This document shows positions 8,533-16,525 of a DNA stretch of 64,000 bases, piece by piece. Numbering within the stretch: position 1 is the first letter of the stretch; each line of letters begins with the position of its first letter. The position numbers were made by a program, and so were the translations under genes. The DNA lies in contig NZ_CP149926.1 of the NCBI RefSeq assembly GCF_037949285.1, forward strand, positions 2,335,501 to 2,399,500. Direction: 5' to 3'. The notes beneath the pieces were generated by a model. It searched no databases. It was not told where the DNA came from and saw only the letters and a list, made by a program, of their open reading frames with translations. This DNA comes from Thioclava sp. GXIMD4216 (GTDB lineage: Bacteria; Pseudomonadota; Alphaproteobacteria; Rhodobacterales; Rhodobacteraceae).

Positions 8533-9600
8533 TCAGCCCGCCAGATCCGCGACCCGCGCAAGCGTCGCGGCCAGCCCCGCATAAGGCGCCGCCACAGCGG
8601 TTTCGCCCGCCGCAACAGGGGTCCCCGCATCTGCGGCCAGACGCACCTCGATATTCAACGGCAAAGACCCCAAAAGCGGCAGACCAAGCCGCGCGGCCTC
8701 CTCGGCCACCCCGCCATGACCGAAGAGATGCGCCTCATGGCCGCATTCCGGGCAGATATAGGTGGACATATTCTCGACCAAGCCCAGCACCGGCGTGCCA
8801 AGACGCTTGAACATATCCAGCGCCTTGCGCGCATCCAACAGCGCGATATCCTGCGGGGTGGACACGATCACCGCGCCGTCAAGCTTGGTCTTCTGACACA
8901 GGGACAGCTGGATATCTCCCGTTCCGGGCGGCAGATCGATGATCAGCACATCCAGCGGCCCGTAATGATCCCATTTCACCTGCCCAAGAAGCTGCTGCAG
9001 CGCCCCCATCAGCATCGGACCACGCCAGATCACCGCCTCGTCCTCTTTCAACATGAACCCGATCGACATCAGAGTGACCCCATGCGCCTGCAACGGCAGG
9101 ATCGTATGGCCATCGGGCGAGGCCGGACGTTTGGACACCCCCATCATACGCGGCTGGGAGGGGCCGTAGATATCGGCATCCAGCAGCCCGACCTTTACCC
9201 CCTGACGCGCCAGCGCAACCGCAAGATTGGCGGAAACGGTCGATTTCCCGACCCCTCCCTTCCCCGACCCTACGGCGATCACATGTTTCACCCCCTCCAC
9301 CGGCAGCGGACCGGACTGCTTCTTGGGATGCCCGCCAATGGTCGGCCCCTTCGCCCCTGCAGGTCCGGCGGCGGGGATCACAATCGACAGGCTCTTGAGA
9401 TCCGGCAGAGCCTTCAGCTCGACCTCGAGCCGCGACCGGATCGCCTCCAGCTCGGCCTGCGGTGCCCCCTCCAGCACGAATCGCACCACACCCGCCTCGA
9501 CTGCCAGCGCGTGAATCAGGTTGCGCTCTGTTACGGTGCCGCCTTGCGGCAGCCTGACCTGCGCGAGGGTTGCCAGAACGGTGTCTTTGGTGAGTGTCAT
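8533..9600 (-). CDS. apbC: Mrp/ApbC family iron-sulfur cluster carrier ATPase
   Basis: P-loop ATPase that carries and transfers [4Fe-4S] clusters to apoproteins in the cytoplasm. The 355 residues comprise an N-terminal MIP18/DUF59 domain (about 5-75), a linker, and a ParA-like ATPase. The deviant Walker A GSGKGGVGKST is at 111-121 and a CPEC cysteine pair at 283-286 bridges clusters in the family dimer. The ATG at 9600 is preceded by GGAGG. The longer reading frame upstream lacks family similarity. Confidence 0.93.
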   Translation of the reverse strand: MTLTKDTVLATLAQVRLPQGGTVTERNLIHALAVEAGVVRFVLEGAPQAELEAIRSRLEVELKALPDLKSLSIVIPAAGPAGAKGPTIGGHPKKQSGPLPVEGVKHVIAVGSGKGGVGKSTVSANLAVALARQGVKVGLLDADIYGPSQPRMMGVSKRPASPDGHTILPLQAHGVTLMSIGFMLKEDEAVIWRGPMLMGALQQLLGQVKWDHYGPLDVLIIDLPPGTGDIQLSLCQKTKLDGAVIVSTPQDIALLDARKALDMFKRLGTPVLGLVENMSTYICPECGHEAHLFGHGGVAEEAARLGLPLLGSLPLNIEVRLAADAGTPVAAGETAVAAPYAGLAATLARVADLAG

Positions 9601-9789
9601 CGGGGCCTCCAGAACTCGAATTTCGCCGACTGTGGCCATTTGGACGCGCTGTTCAAGCCCCCGAAACGCCCTGCCCGCCGTTTTCCCGCAACCATGACGG
9701 GGCACACGCAATGAAATATCCGAATCCAGGGGGAAATAGGTCAGAATGTGTTATGCACTTTCCGCATGACGGGCTTGCCGCCGTCACCA

Positions 9790-9818
9790 TTGTGCGAACG
9801 CGGCATTTTCGCCATGTT
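9790..9818 (+). promoter_or_regulatory. Possible heat-shock-sigma promoter of the DUF1127/sRNA operon
   Basis: TTGTGC at 9790-9795 and CCATGTT at 9812-9818 with 16 bases between resemble RpoH-type promoters of Rhodobacterales, where the -10 element is CCAT-like. It lies 60 bp upstream of the DUF1127 gene. The related operon of Rhodobacter sphaeroides is transcribed by RpoHI/RpoHII, which is the main reason for proposing it. Confidence 0.35.
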
Positions 9819-9877
9819 AGCGACAACAGAAGGCGAAAACGCCACGAACGCAAGCACGAACCCAAAGGAATACGCAA

Positions 9878-10081
9878 ATGGCAGTAGCAACTGAAATCCG
9901 CCAAGACCGCCGTGGCTTTGGACTGATCGAAGCCCTCAAGGACGCGATCGCTCGTCGCAAACTCTATAACGAAACGCTGGCCGAGCTGCGCTCGCTCTCG
10001 ACCCGCGAACTGGATGATCTGGGCATGAGCCGCGCAATGCTGACCCGCGTTGCTGCAGAAGCCGCCTACGGTCGTCACTGA
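9878..10081 (+). CDS. DUF1127 small protein, CcaF1-like
   Basis: A 67-residue basic protein. The C-terminal half (LYNETLAELRSLSTRELDDLG then a short helix ending RVAAEAAYGRH) is a classic DUF1127 arginine-rich domain. It has an AAGGAA ribosome-binding site 8 bases upstream. In Rhodobacter sphaeroides the homologous gene product CcaF1 binds RNA and affects maturation of the CcsR sRNAs encoded directly downstream. Here, too, an array of CUCCUCCC-loop hairpins begins 15 bases after the stop codon. Function is inferred from domain and context, not from the sequence alone. Confidence 0.85.
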   Translation: MAVATEIRQDRRGFGLIEALKDAIARRKLYNETLAELRSLSTRELDDLGMSRAMLTRVAAEAAYGRH

Positions 10082-10095
10082 ACATAAGCTTCCAT

Positions 10096-10120
10096 AGGCT
10101 CCCTCCTCCTCCCTGAGCCT
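10096..10120 (+). ncRNA. Array hairpin 1
   Basis: Stem AGGCTC/GAGCCT (6 bp) closes a 13-nt loop, CCTCCTCCTCCCT. Confidence 0.75.
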
Positions 10121-10128
10121 TAGGAATG

Positions 10129-10164
10129 GGCGGCAGTCTCCTCCTCCTCCCTGAGACCGCCGCC
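10129..10164 (+). ncRNA. Array hairpin 2
   Basis: Stem GGCGGC-A-GTCTC pairs with GAGAC-C-GCCGCC (11 bp with one mismatch) around loop CTCCTCCTCCCT. Confidence 0.8.
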
Positions 10165-10202
10165 ACCCTTTACAGGCCCTGTTGCGCCACAGCCGGATAC
10201 GC

Positions 10203-10230
10203 CGATCTTCCTCCTCCTCCCTGAAGATCG
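10203..10230 (+). ncRNA. Array hairpin 3
   Basis: Perfect 8-bp stem CGATCTTC/GAAGATCG around loop CTCCTCCTCCCT. Confidence 0.8.
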
Positions 10231-10243
10231 CGTTTGTGAAGTC

Positions 10244-10277
10244 GGCGGTTCCTCTTCTCCTCCCTTGGGGAACCGCC
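10244..10277 (+). ncRNA. Array hairpin 4
   Basis: Perfect 9-bp stem GGCGGTTCC/GGAACCGCC around a 16-nt loop carrying CTCCTCCC. The 73-nt spacer that follows is the longest in the array. It holds a small motif-less hairpin, GGGAAG/CTTCCC, at 10323-10337. Confidence 0.75.
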
Positions 10278-10350
10278 AGACTTCTCTTTCGGCTCGAGAC
10301 GCCGCCGATGGTCTTGAAACACGGGAAGCCTCTTCCCATTTGCATACGGA

Positions 10351-10376
10351 CAGCCCGCTCCTCCTCCCTAGGGCTG
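10351..10376 (+). ncRNA. Array hairpin 5
   Basis: Perfect 6-bp stem CAGCCC/GGGCTG around a 14-nt loop carrying CTCCTCCTCCC. Confidence 0.75.
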
Positions 10377-10384
10377 ATCGTTTC

Positions 10385-10418
10385 GCGGTGTTCTCCTCCT
10401 CCTCCCTGAGGACACCGC
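10385..10418 (+). ncRNA. Array hairpin 6
   Basis: Eleven-pair stem GCGGTGTTCTC/GAGGACACCGC with one T-G wobble, around loop CTCCTCCTCCCT. Confidence 0.8.
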
Positions 10419-10427
10419 ATCAGATAC

Positions 10428-10455
10428 CGCGCCTCACTCCTCCTCCCGAGGCGCG
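10428..10455 (+). ncRNA. Array hairpin 7
   Basis: Perfect 8-bp stem CGCGCCTC/GAGGCGCG around loop ACTCCTCCTCCC. Confidence 0.8.
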
Positions 10456-10464
10456 CGTTAGGAC

Positions 10465-10489
10465 CGGTTCTCCTCCTCCCTGAGAACCG
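10465..10489 (+). ncRNA. Array hairpin 8
   Basis: Perfect 8-bp stem CGGTTCTC/GAGAACCG around the shortest core-type loop, CTCCTCCCT. Confidence 0.8.
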
Positions 10490-10500
10490 TTCCGTTTCCA

Positions 10501-10530
10501 AGGGCCCTCACTCCTCCTCCCGAGTGCCCT
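10501..10530 (+). ncRNA. Array hairpin 9
   Basis: Stem AGGG and CACTC pair with GAGTG and CCCT, with a four-base bulge at 10505-10508. The loop is exactly CTCCTCCC. Confidence 0.7.
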
Positions 10531-10540
10531 GGTCTACAAG

Positions 10541-10583
10541 AACGGCGATGCCCCTCTCCTCCCGGGCGTCGCCGTTTTTCTTT
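10541..10583 (+). terminator. Array hairpin 10, serving as rho-independent terminator
   Basis: Thirteen-pair stem AACGGCGATGCCC/GGGCGTCGCCGTT with one wobble, loop CTCTCCTCCC, followed by a T-rich tail (TTTC-TTT). It carries the loop motif of the other nine hairpins and ends the transcript. Confidence 0.85.
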
Positions 10584-10674
10584 AATTCCCCCGAATCCGC
10601 CCCTTGTTCACGCGCCCCCTTGCGCCACGGCCCGTATCGCGGCATCACCGCCCAAACGACCGGGAGCCTTTGCC

Positions 10675-11454
10675 ATGCTGTCCTATCAACACGCCTATCA
10701 CGCCGGAAATCTGGCAGACCTGCATAAACATGCGCTGCTGTCGGTGATGCTGGACTATCTGACCCGCAAGGATAAGCCGCTGAGCTATCTGGAAACCCAT
10801 GGCGGGCGCGGGCTGTATGACCTGTCGGATGCCTCAGCGGTAAAGACAGGCGAGGCCGCCCAAGGCATCCAGCGCCCCGAGGTCGCGGGCTGGTTCAAAC
10901 CCGATCATCCCTATGCCCGCGCAATTACTAAGACCCGCGAAGCCCATGGCCCCGATGCCTATCCCGGATCGCCGCTGATCGCAGCGACCCTCCTGCGCGA
11001 GATCGACAGCCTTCAGGTCTGCGAGCTGCATCCGCAGGAATATCAGGCGCTGTTTCCGGTGATGAAGCGCCATGCGCGGTTGCATAACAAGGACGGGCTG
11101 GAGATGGCTGTGGCCATGACGCCCCCCACGCCGCGGCGCGGGCTGATCATGATCGACCCCTCATGGGAGGTGAAAACCGACTATACCGCCATCCCCAAAC
11201 TGATCGACAAGCTGGTGACGCGCTGGAATGTCGGCATTATCGCGCTGTGGTATCCGGTTCTGGAAAACCGCGCGCAGGCGGGAATGGTGGCGCGGCTTGT
11301 GGGTCAATACCCCGAGGCGCTGTCCCATGAGGTCCGCTTCCCGCCCGCCCGCGAGGGGCATGGGATGATCGGGTCGGGGATGTTCATTATCAACCCGCCC
11401 TTCGGGTTGGATGGCGAGGCGAAACGCCTCACCAAACTGTTCAGCACGCTTTAA
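10675..11454 (+). CDS. rlmJ: 23S rRNA (adenine(2030)-N6)-methyltransferase
   Basis: RlmJ methylates N6 of A2030 in 23S rRNA. The 259-residue protein opens with the diagnostic MLSYQHAYHAGNLADLHKH. It carries THGGRGLYDL for SAM binding and a DPSWE motif near residue 160 in place of the more usual DPPYE. Length is slightly shorter than the E. coli protein (280). It ends tail-to-tail with uvrD, the two stop codons overlapping by two bases. Confidence 0.9.
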   Translation: MLSYQHAYHAGNLADLHKHALLSVMLDYLTRKDKPLSYLETHGGRGLYDLSDASAVKTGEAAQGIQRPEVAGWFKPDHPYARAITKTREAHGPDAYPGSPLIAATLLREIDSLQVCELHPQEYQALFPVMKRHARLHNKDGLEMAVAMTPPTPRRGLIMIDPSWEVKTDYTAIPKLIDKLVTRWNVGIIALWYPVLENRAQAGMVARLVGQYPEALSHEVRFPPAREGHGMIGSGMFIINPPFGLDGEAKRLTKLFSTL

Positions 11455-13871
11455 AACGGCACATCATCGGCGCTCTCGGCGGGCACCACGAAAGAGGCGA
11501 TCAGCTTCTTCGTGCCCGCCATGTCGAATTCGACCACCAGCTTGTCGGCCTCGGTACCCATGACCTCGCCATAGCCGAATTTCTTGTGGAACACGCGGTC
11601 GCCGATATCGAAATCATTCTCGACGGTGACGGCACGCGGGCGCGAGGGCGTCTGGCTGTGCACCCCACGGCTTTGCAGCCGCTTCCAACCGGGGGAGTTA
11701 TAGACATCGGCACTGGCCGCGCGCGCATCGATCTGGCTGCCCAGCGTCGAGGGCGCGCCCCCGCCCAGACCGGGCGGCGTCATGACATCCACATGATCCG
11801 AGGGCAGCTCATCGATAAAGCGCGAGGGCATCTGCGATTGCCACTGGCCATAGACCCGACGGTTGCCCGCAAAGGAGATATAGCAGACCTCCTCGGCGCG
11901 GGTGATGCCCACATAGCCCAGACGGCGCTCTTCCTCGAGCCCCTTCATCCCCGATTCGTCCATGCTGCGCTGGCTGGGGAAAAGACCATCCTCCCAACCG
12001 GGCAGGAAGACCACCGGAAACTCCAGACCCTTGGCACCATGCAGCGTCATCAGGGTGACCTTGGCCTCGGTATCTTTCGATTCGTTATCCATGATCAGCG
12101 CGACATGCTCCAAGAACCCCTGAAGGTTCTCGAATTGCTCCAGCGCCTTGATCAGCTCCTTGAGGTTTTCCAGACGACCCGGAGCCTCGGGGGTCTTGTC
12201 GTTCTGCCACATGGCGACATAGCACGAGTCCTCCAGAATTTCCTCGGCCAGACGCAAGTGCGAATGATCATTGGCCGGCGGCACCGCATCTTCCAGCACC
12301 TCGAACAGATCATCATCGTCATCGGCAGGGCTGCGTGCCGAGGCAGGCGAGGCCGCCCTCACGACCTCATTCCAACGATCGACATTGGCCACAAAGGCCC
12401 GCAGCTGCCCTGCCCCCTTGCCGCTGATCCCGCCCTGAGCCAGCAACAGCCGCGCGCCTTCCAGCAGGCTGACACCATTCTGACGCGCCTCGATCTGGAT
12501 CTTCTGCTGGGCCTTATCTCCCAAGCCCCGTTTGGGCGTATTGATCACCCGCTCGAAGGCAAGATCATCCTCGGGGCTGATCGCAAGCCGGAAATAGGCC
12601 ATAGCATCGCGAATCTCCATGCGCTCATAGAATCGCGGGCCGCCGATCACGCGGTAAGGCATGCCGATGGTCAGAAAACGGTCCTCGAAGGCGCGCATCT
12701 GATGCGAGGCCCGAACCAGAATCGCCTGATCCTCCAGGCTATAGGGCGCCATGCCCCGCGTACCGCGCGACAAAGCCTCGATTTCCTCACCGATCCAGCG
12801 CGCCTCTTCCTCGCCATCCCAATGGCCAATCAGCCGGACTTTCTCGCCGCCCTGCTCCTCGGTCCAGAGCGTCTTCCCCAAACGCCCCTCATTGCCGGAA
12901 ATCAGCTGCGAGGCCGCCGCCAGTATATGTTCCGTCGAGCGGTAATTCTGTTCAAGCCGGATCACCTTGGCGCCCGCGAAATCGCGTTCAAACCGCAGGA
13001 TATTGCCCACCTCGGCCCCGCGCCAACCATAGATCGACTGGTCGTCATCGCCCACACAGCAGATATTCTTATGCCCCTGCGCCAGAAGCCTCAGCCAGAG
13101 ATATTGGGCAACGTTGGTATCCTGATATTCATCCACCAGAATATATTTGAACCAGCGCTGATAGCGTTCAAGCACATCAGGAAACTTCTGGAAAATCGTG
13201 ACCATATGCAAAAGAAGATCACCGAAATCCACGGCATTCAGCGTGCGCAGACGTTCCTGATATTGCGCATAAAGCTCCGACCCGCGGTGATCAAAGGCCG
13301 CCGTATCGCCCCCTGTCACGCGATCCGGCGTCAAAGCCTTGTTCTTCCAGCCGTCAATCAGCCCCGCCAGCATCCGCGCAGGCCAGCGCTTCTCATCCAT
13401 ATTGGCCGCAATAATCAACTGCTTGAGCAAGCGGATCTGGTCGTCGGTATCCAGAATGGTGAAATTGGTCTTCAGCCCAACAAGCTCTGCATGGCGCCGT
13501 AAAAGCTTCACACAGACCGAGTGGAAGGTCCCAAGCCACGGCATCCCCTCGATCGAGCCGCCCAAAAGCGCCCCGATCCGGTCCTTCATCTCTCGCGCGG
13601 CCTTATTGGTGAAGGTCACGGCCAGAACCTCATTGGGACGCGCCCGCCCCGTAGTCATCAGATGCGCAATCCTGCAGGTCAAAGCCTTGGTCTTACCCGT
13701 CCCCGCCCCTGCCAACATCAACACAGGCCCGTCCAGAGTCTCCACTGCTTCACGCTGCGCAGGGTTCAAACCGTCAAGATATGGCAGCGCACGCGGCACA
13801 GCCCCAGCCATTGCACGCGCAGACAGGCTGACCGCGCCTTCAAATGCGTCATCTTCGTCAAATCGCGCCAT
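11451..13871 (-). CDS. uvrD: ATP-dependent DNA helicase UvrD/PcrA
   Basis: Superfamily 1A 3'-to-5' helicase acting in nucleotide excision and mismatch repair and in removal of recombinase filaments. The 806 residues show Walker A GAGTGKT (55-61), DEYQDTN, GDDDQSIYGWRGA, QNYRST, TLMTLHGAKGLEF and GYVGITRAEE helicase motifs in order. A C-terminal Tudor-like region (HKKFGYGEVMG) is typical of PcrA/UvrD. Length is normal. Whether it is best called UvrD or PcrA cannot be settled from sequence here. Confidence 0.95.
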   Translation of the reverse strand: MARFDEDDAFEGAVSLSARAMAGAVPRALPYLDGLNPAQREAVETLDGPVLMLAGAGTGKTKALTCRIAHLMTTGRARPNEVLAVTFTNKAAREMKDRIGALLGGSIEGMPWLGTFHSVCVKLLRRHAELVGLKTNFTILDTDDQIRLLKQLIIAANMDEKRWPARMLAGLIDGWKNKALTPDRVTGGDTAAFDHRGSELYAQYQERLRTLNAVDFGDLLLHMVTIFQKFPDVLERYQRWFKYILVDEYQDTNVAQYLWLRLLAQGHKNICCVGDDDQSIYGWRGAEVGNILRFERDFAGAKVIRLEQNYRSTEHILAAASQLISGNEGRLGKTLWTEEQGGEKVRLIGHWDGEEEARWIGEEIEALSRGTRGMAPYSLEDQAILVRASHQMRAFEDRFLTIGMPYRVIGGPRFYERMEIRDAMAYFRLAISPEDDLAFERVINTPKRGLGDKAQQKIQIEARQNGVSLLEGARLLLAQGGISGKGAGQLRAFVANVDRWNEVVRAASPASARSPADDDDDLFEVLEDAVPPANDHSHLRLAEEILEDSCYVAMWQNDKTPEAPGRLENLKELIKALEQFENLQGFLEHVALIMDNESKDTEAKVTLMTLHGAKGLEFPVVFLPGWEDGLFPSQRSMDESGMKGLEEERRLGYVGITRAEEVCYISFAGNRRVYGQWQSQMPSRFIDELPSDHVDVMTPPGLGGGAPSTLGSQIDARAASADVYNSPGWKRLQSRGVHSQTPSRPRAVTVENDFDIGDRVFHKKFGYGEVMGTEADKLVVEFDMAGTKKLIASFVVPAESADDVPF

Positions 13872-13932
13872 GTTCCGGCCCCAAGCGTTCTACCATTGTT
13901 CCCGTCATAGCAAAGATGCCCGTCGACCAAAA

Positions 13933-14076
13933 GGGGGCTCTGCCCCCGTCGCTCGTTCCGAGCGCCTCCCCCGGGATATTTTAGGCAGCTGGAACTAGGG
14001 CGCAAACGCTACATTCCAGCTGCTAGAAATATCCCGGAGTGAATTGAGCCGCAGGCTCAAGAGAGGCAGAGCCTCT
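13933..14076. repeat. Intergenic palindromic repeat cluster between uvrD and folE2
   Basis: The core is a 24-bp inverted repeat (13971-13994 and 14014-14037) starting CCGGGATATTT and ending GCAGCTGGAA, near-perfect, around a 19-bp centre. It is flanked by small hairpins GGGGGC/GCCCCC (13933-13947), GAGCC/GGCTC (14046-14058) and AGAGGC/GCCTCT (14062-14076, touching the folE2 stop). GGGATATTT-type intergenic repeats are common in Rhodobacterales genomes. Two convergent copies like this may act as terminator or mRNA-stabilising structure. Confidence 0.65.
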
Positions 14077-15167
14077 TACCCCCCGTGAATCAGGCTCGCA
14101 AACAATCGAGGGTCAAGGCTTTCGGATGCAAAGACCGACCCTTCTGTCAGCACCGCAACTGCATCATGGCTGTGCAGGCTTTCCTGATGGCTGGCAACAA
14201 CACGGAAGTCGCCGATACGCGGATCTGCTTTCAGACCTTCGGCCAGCACTCTTACGGCATCTTCAACGAAGATCGGATGAGCGGCATTCAACTCGGCGAA
14301 GGCCTGTTCGTCTTCCCGCTTCACCATGACTTGCGTTTCAGTGGGTATCTGGCGGCGGGCAATCGCGATCAGATCCTCGAACCACAGGCGCTCACCCGGC
14401 AGCGTCTCCACCGAGATTCGTGCCACAGAACGCTGGGAGTGTGGTGTCGCCAGTTGCCCGCGTTGCGAACGCGCGTGCTCTGACAGTTCCAGCGAGCAGG
14501 GGCATGTCGAGCTATAGACATAGTCCAGATGCATGATCTTGCGACGCTGGCCGCTATGTTCGATCAACTCCAGAGCGATATCGTAATATTGCCAGCCCGA
14601 CAGCCCCGAGCGTAGGCTGTCGCGCCGCATCGGGTAAGAGAACGCCATCGCAAGGCGCGCATCGAAGCTTTCGAGGTCGGCCTTATAATCGTCCAGCACC
14701 CCCGCCATCACATCCAGCGAGAAATCCGTCTCGGAATGGGCATAGAAGGACCGCATGATGCGGCTCATATTGATGCCTTTTTTCTCGGCCTCGAGGCTGA
14801 CCGTACCGGTGACCGAGGTTTCCAGCTCGCGCTCGCCCCCGTCGCGGCGGCGGTAACGGATCGGCAGGCGGAAATTCGAGATCCCCACATGGCCGATGCG
14901 CGCCTTGGCCCCTACAATCAGCGAGGACGGCCCGTTCTGCAGATCGGGCATTGTGGCCTTATAGGCCTCATCCACGGTAAAATCGTGATCGTAGCGGCGC
15001 GTGAGATCCGGATAGTTGGCCACTTCCCGCCCGGGCAGGAGCCGCGCAATCGCCGGATCCAGTGCGGCTACTTCTTCCGGTGTGACGGAAGCCGCCCAAT
15101 CCCGCAACTCGTTCAAAGCTGCGCGGGCACGTTCCTGACGGGCATCAATACGGCGATCGACGTTCAT
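14076..15167 (-). CDS. folE2: GTP cyclohydrolase I type FolE2
   Basis: FolE2 (type IB) converts GTP to dihydroneopterin triphosphate, the first step of folate synthesis, and can replace the zinc enzyme FolE. The 363-residue protein has the family motif GINMSR at 131-136 and TCPCS at 221-225, the latter containing the metal-binding/catalytic cysteine. I chose the ATG at 15167 because an AAGGAC site precedes it. The 17-residue longer start lacks one. An inverted repeat sits just upstream (15200-15225). Confidence 0.92.
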   Translation of the reverse strand: MNVDRRIDARQERARAALNELRDWAASVTPEEVAALDPAIARLLPGREVANYPDLTRRYDHDFTVDEAYKATMPDLQNGPSSLIVGAKARIGHVGISNFRLPIRYRRRDGGERELETSVTGTVSLEAEKKGINMSRIMRSFYAHSETDFSLDVMAGVLDDYKADLESFDARLAMAFSYPMRRDSLRSGLSGWQYYDIALELIEHSGQRRKIMHLDYVYSSTCPCSLELSEHARSQRGQLATPHSQRSVARISVETLPGERLWFEDLIAIARRQIPTETQVMVKREDEQAFAELNAAHPIFVEDAVRVLAEGLKADPRIGDFRVVASHQESLHSHDAVAVLTEGSVFASESLDPRLFASLIHGG

Positions 15168-15199
15168 GGGATTTGTCCTTTCCGTAGATCGCACAGATA

Positions 15200-15225
15200 G
15201 GGTGGCAGATGTGATCATGCCACCC
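15200..15225. promoter_or_regulatory. Inverted repeat upstream of folE2
   Basis: GGGTGGCA and TGCCACCC are a perfect 8-bp dyad with a 10-bp spacer, centred about 45 bp upstream of the folE2 ATG and about 20-45 bp beyond the metZ stop. On the plus strand it is followed by TTTT, but no plus-strand gene precedes it. An operator, a folE2 leader element or a terminator are all possible. Confidence 0.45.
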
Positions 15226-15244
15226 TTTTAACGACAAAAGCTTA

Positions 15245-16423
15245 TCAAACTGCGTCAAGTGCCCCGACGATATCTTTCACCAGATCATCGCCATCCTCGA
15301 TCCCGATCGAAATGCGCACCATGCCGGGGGTGATCTTGATTTCGGCGCGTTCGTCTTCGGTCAGGTTCTTGTGGGTGGTGGTCGCGGGGTGGGTCGCGAT
15401 GGATTTCGCATCCCCCAGATTATTCGAAATCTTCACGATCTCCAGCGCATTGAGGAATTTGAACGCGGCCTCCTTGCCCCCCTTCAGATCCAGCGCCACC
15501 ATCGTGCCACCCGACCCCATCTGGGCCATCGCCAGATCATGCTGCGGATGGCTCGGCAGGCCTGGATAGATCGAGCGGTTCAGCGCCGGATGGCCTTCGG
15601 CCGCCTTGGCAACTTTGGCCGCGCTTTCGGCCTGAGCCCGCACCCGCAGATCCAGCGTCTGCATGCCCGACAGGTGCAGCCATGCGTGATAGGGGCTCAT
15701 CGCGCCGCCGGTATGTTTGGCATAGGTTTCGAGCGGCCCACGGATGAACTCGCGGTCGCCACAGACCACGCCACCAAGCGCGCGCCCGCCGCCGTCGATA
15801 TGTTTGGTCGTCGAATAGACGATGATATCCGCGCCCTGCGCCACCGCATTCGAGAAAACCGGCGAGGCGAAGACGTTATCGACCACCAGTTTCGCGCCAT
15901 GCGCATGGGCGATTTTCGCCACGCCCGTGATATCGATCACTTCCAGCCCGGGGTTCGAGACCGACTCGAAGAAGCAGAGCTTGGTGTTGGGCTTGATCGC
16001 GGCGTCCCATTCGGCAAGCTGGGTGCCATCGACCAGCGTGACCTCGACGCCAAAGCCCTGCAGGACCTTCAACACGTAAAGGCACGACCCGAACATCTGG
16101 CGCGCGGCCACGATATGGTCGCCCGCTTTCACCTGAGAGGTCAGCGCGGCATTGACGGCGGCCATGCCCGACGCGCAGGCAAAGGCATCTTCGGTGCCCT
16201 CGATCGCGGCGATCCGGTCTTCGAACATGCGGGTGGTGGGGTTGCCGTAGCGGGCATAGATGAATTCGTCCGGACCGGCATGCAGGAAACGTTCCTCGGC
16301 CACTTCTGCCGAAGGGTAGACAAAGCCTTGGGTCAGAAACAGAGCCTCGGCCATCTCGCCATACTGGCTGCGGCGGATGCCTTCATGAACCAGTTTCGTG
16401 CGGGTGTTCCAATCCTTGGTCAT
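15245..16423 (-). CDS. metZ: O-succinylhomoserine sulfhydrylase
   Basis: PLP enzyme making homocysteine directly from O-succinylhomoserine and sulfide in methionine synthesis. The 392 residues follow the Cys/Met-metabolism fold: YARYGNPTT near 57-65, SGMAAV near 85, VDNVFASP near 181, and the PLP lysine in STTKHIDGGGR (K207). The overall pattern, with FVYPSAEVAEERF, fits MetZ better than cystathionine gamma-synthase. ATG at 16423 follows GAGGAC. A longer start exists 11 codons upstream without support. Confidence 0.92.
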   Translation of the reverse strand: MTKDWNTRTKLVHEGIRRSQYGEMAEALFLTQGFVYPSAEVAEERFLHAGPDEFIYARYGNPTTRMFEDRIAAIEGTEDAFACASGMAAVNAALTSQVKAGDHIVAARQMFGSCLYVLKVLQGFGVEVTLVDGTQLAEWDAAIKPNTKLCFFESVSNPGLEVIDITGVAKIAHAHGAKLVVDNVFASPVFSNAVAQGADIIVYSTTKHIDGGGRALGGVVCGDREFIRGPLETYAKHTGGAMSPYHAWLHLSGMQTLDLRVRAQAESAAKVAKAAEGHPALNRSIYPGLPSHPQHDLAMAQMGSGGTMVALDLKGGKEAAFKFLNALEIVKISNNLGDAKSIATHPATTTHKNLTEDERAEIKITPGMVRISIGIEDGDDLVKDIVGALDAV

Positions 16424-16525
16424 CGTCGTCCTCATCCTAAATGGCCGGACCGTCACCCGGCGCTTCTTGCCGATGCGATACGCCTATAGGCTGGGCCGGT
16501 CAAGGATTGGCTGCCCCGGAACGCC

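Larger units (their letters stand above)
10096..10583 (+). ncRNA. Array of ten CUCCUCCC-loop hairpin sRNAs (CcsR/cuckoo RNA-like)
   Basis: Ten consecutive stem-loops follow the DUF1127 gene on the same strand. Every loop contains CTCCTCCC, which is complementary to Shine-Dalgarno-like GGAG sequences and mimics the 16S anti-Shine-Dalgarno. The ten stems all differ in sequence yet pair, which is compensatory evidence for conserved structure. The last hairpin is a U-tailed terminator, so the array is probably co-transcribed with the DUF1127 gene and cut into separate sRNAs. The CcsR1-4 sRNAs of Rhodobacter sphaeroides, members of the cuckoo RNA family, have this organisation with four units. Confidence 0.85.

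Noticed and set aside
10096-10583. CRISPR-like repeat array
   Set aside because: Only the 8-nt loop is shared; the stems differ and spacers are irregular, and each unit folds as its own hairpin. It is an sRNA array.
16424-16525. SAM riboswitch upstream of metZ
   Set aside because: The 102-bp leader shows none of the SAM-II or SAM/SAH conserved blocks that I would recognise.
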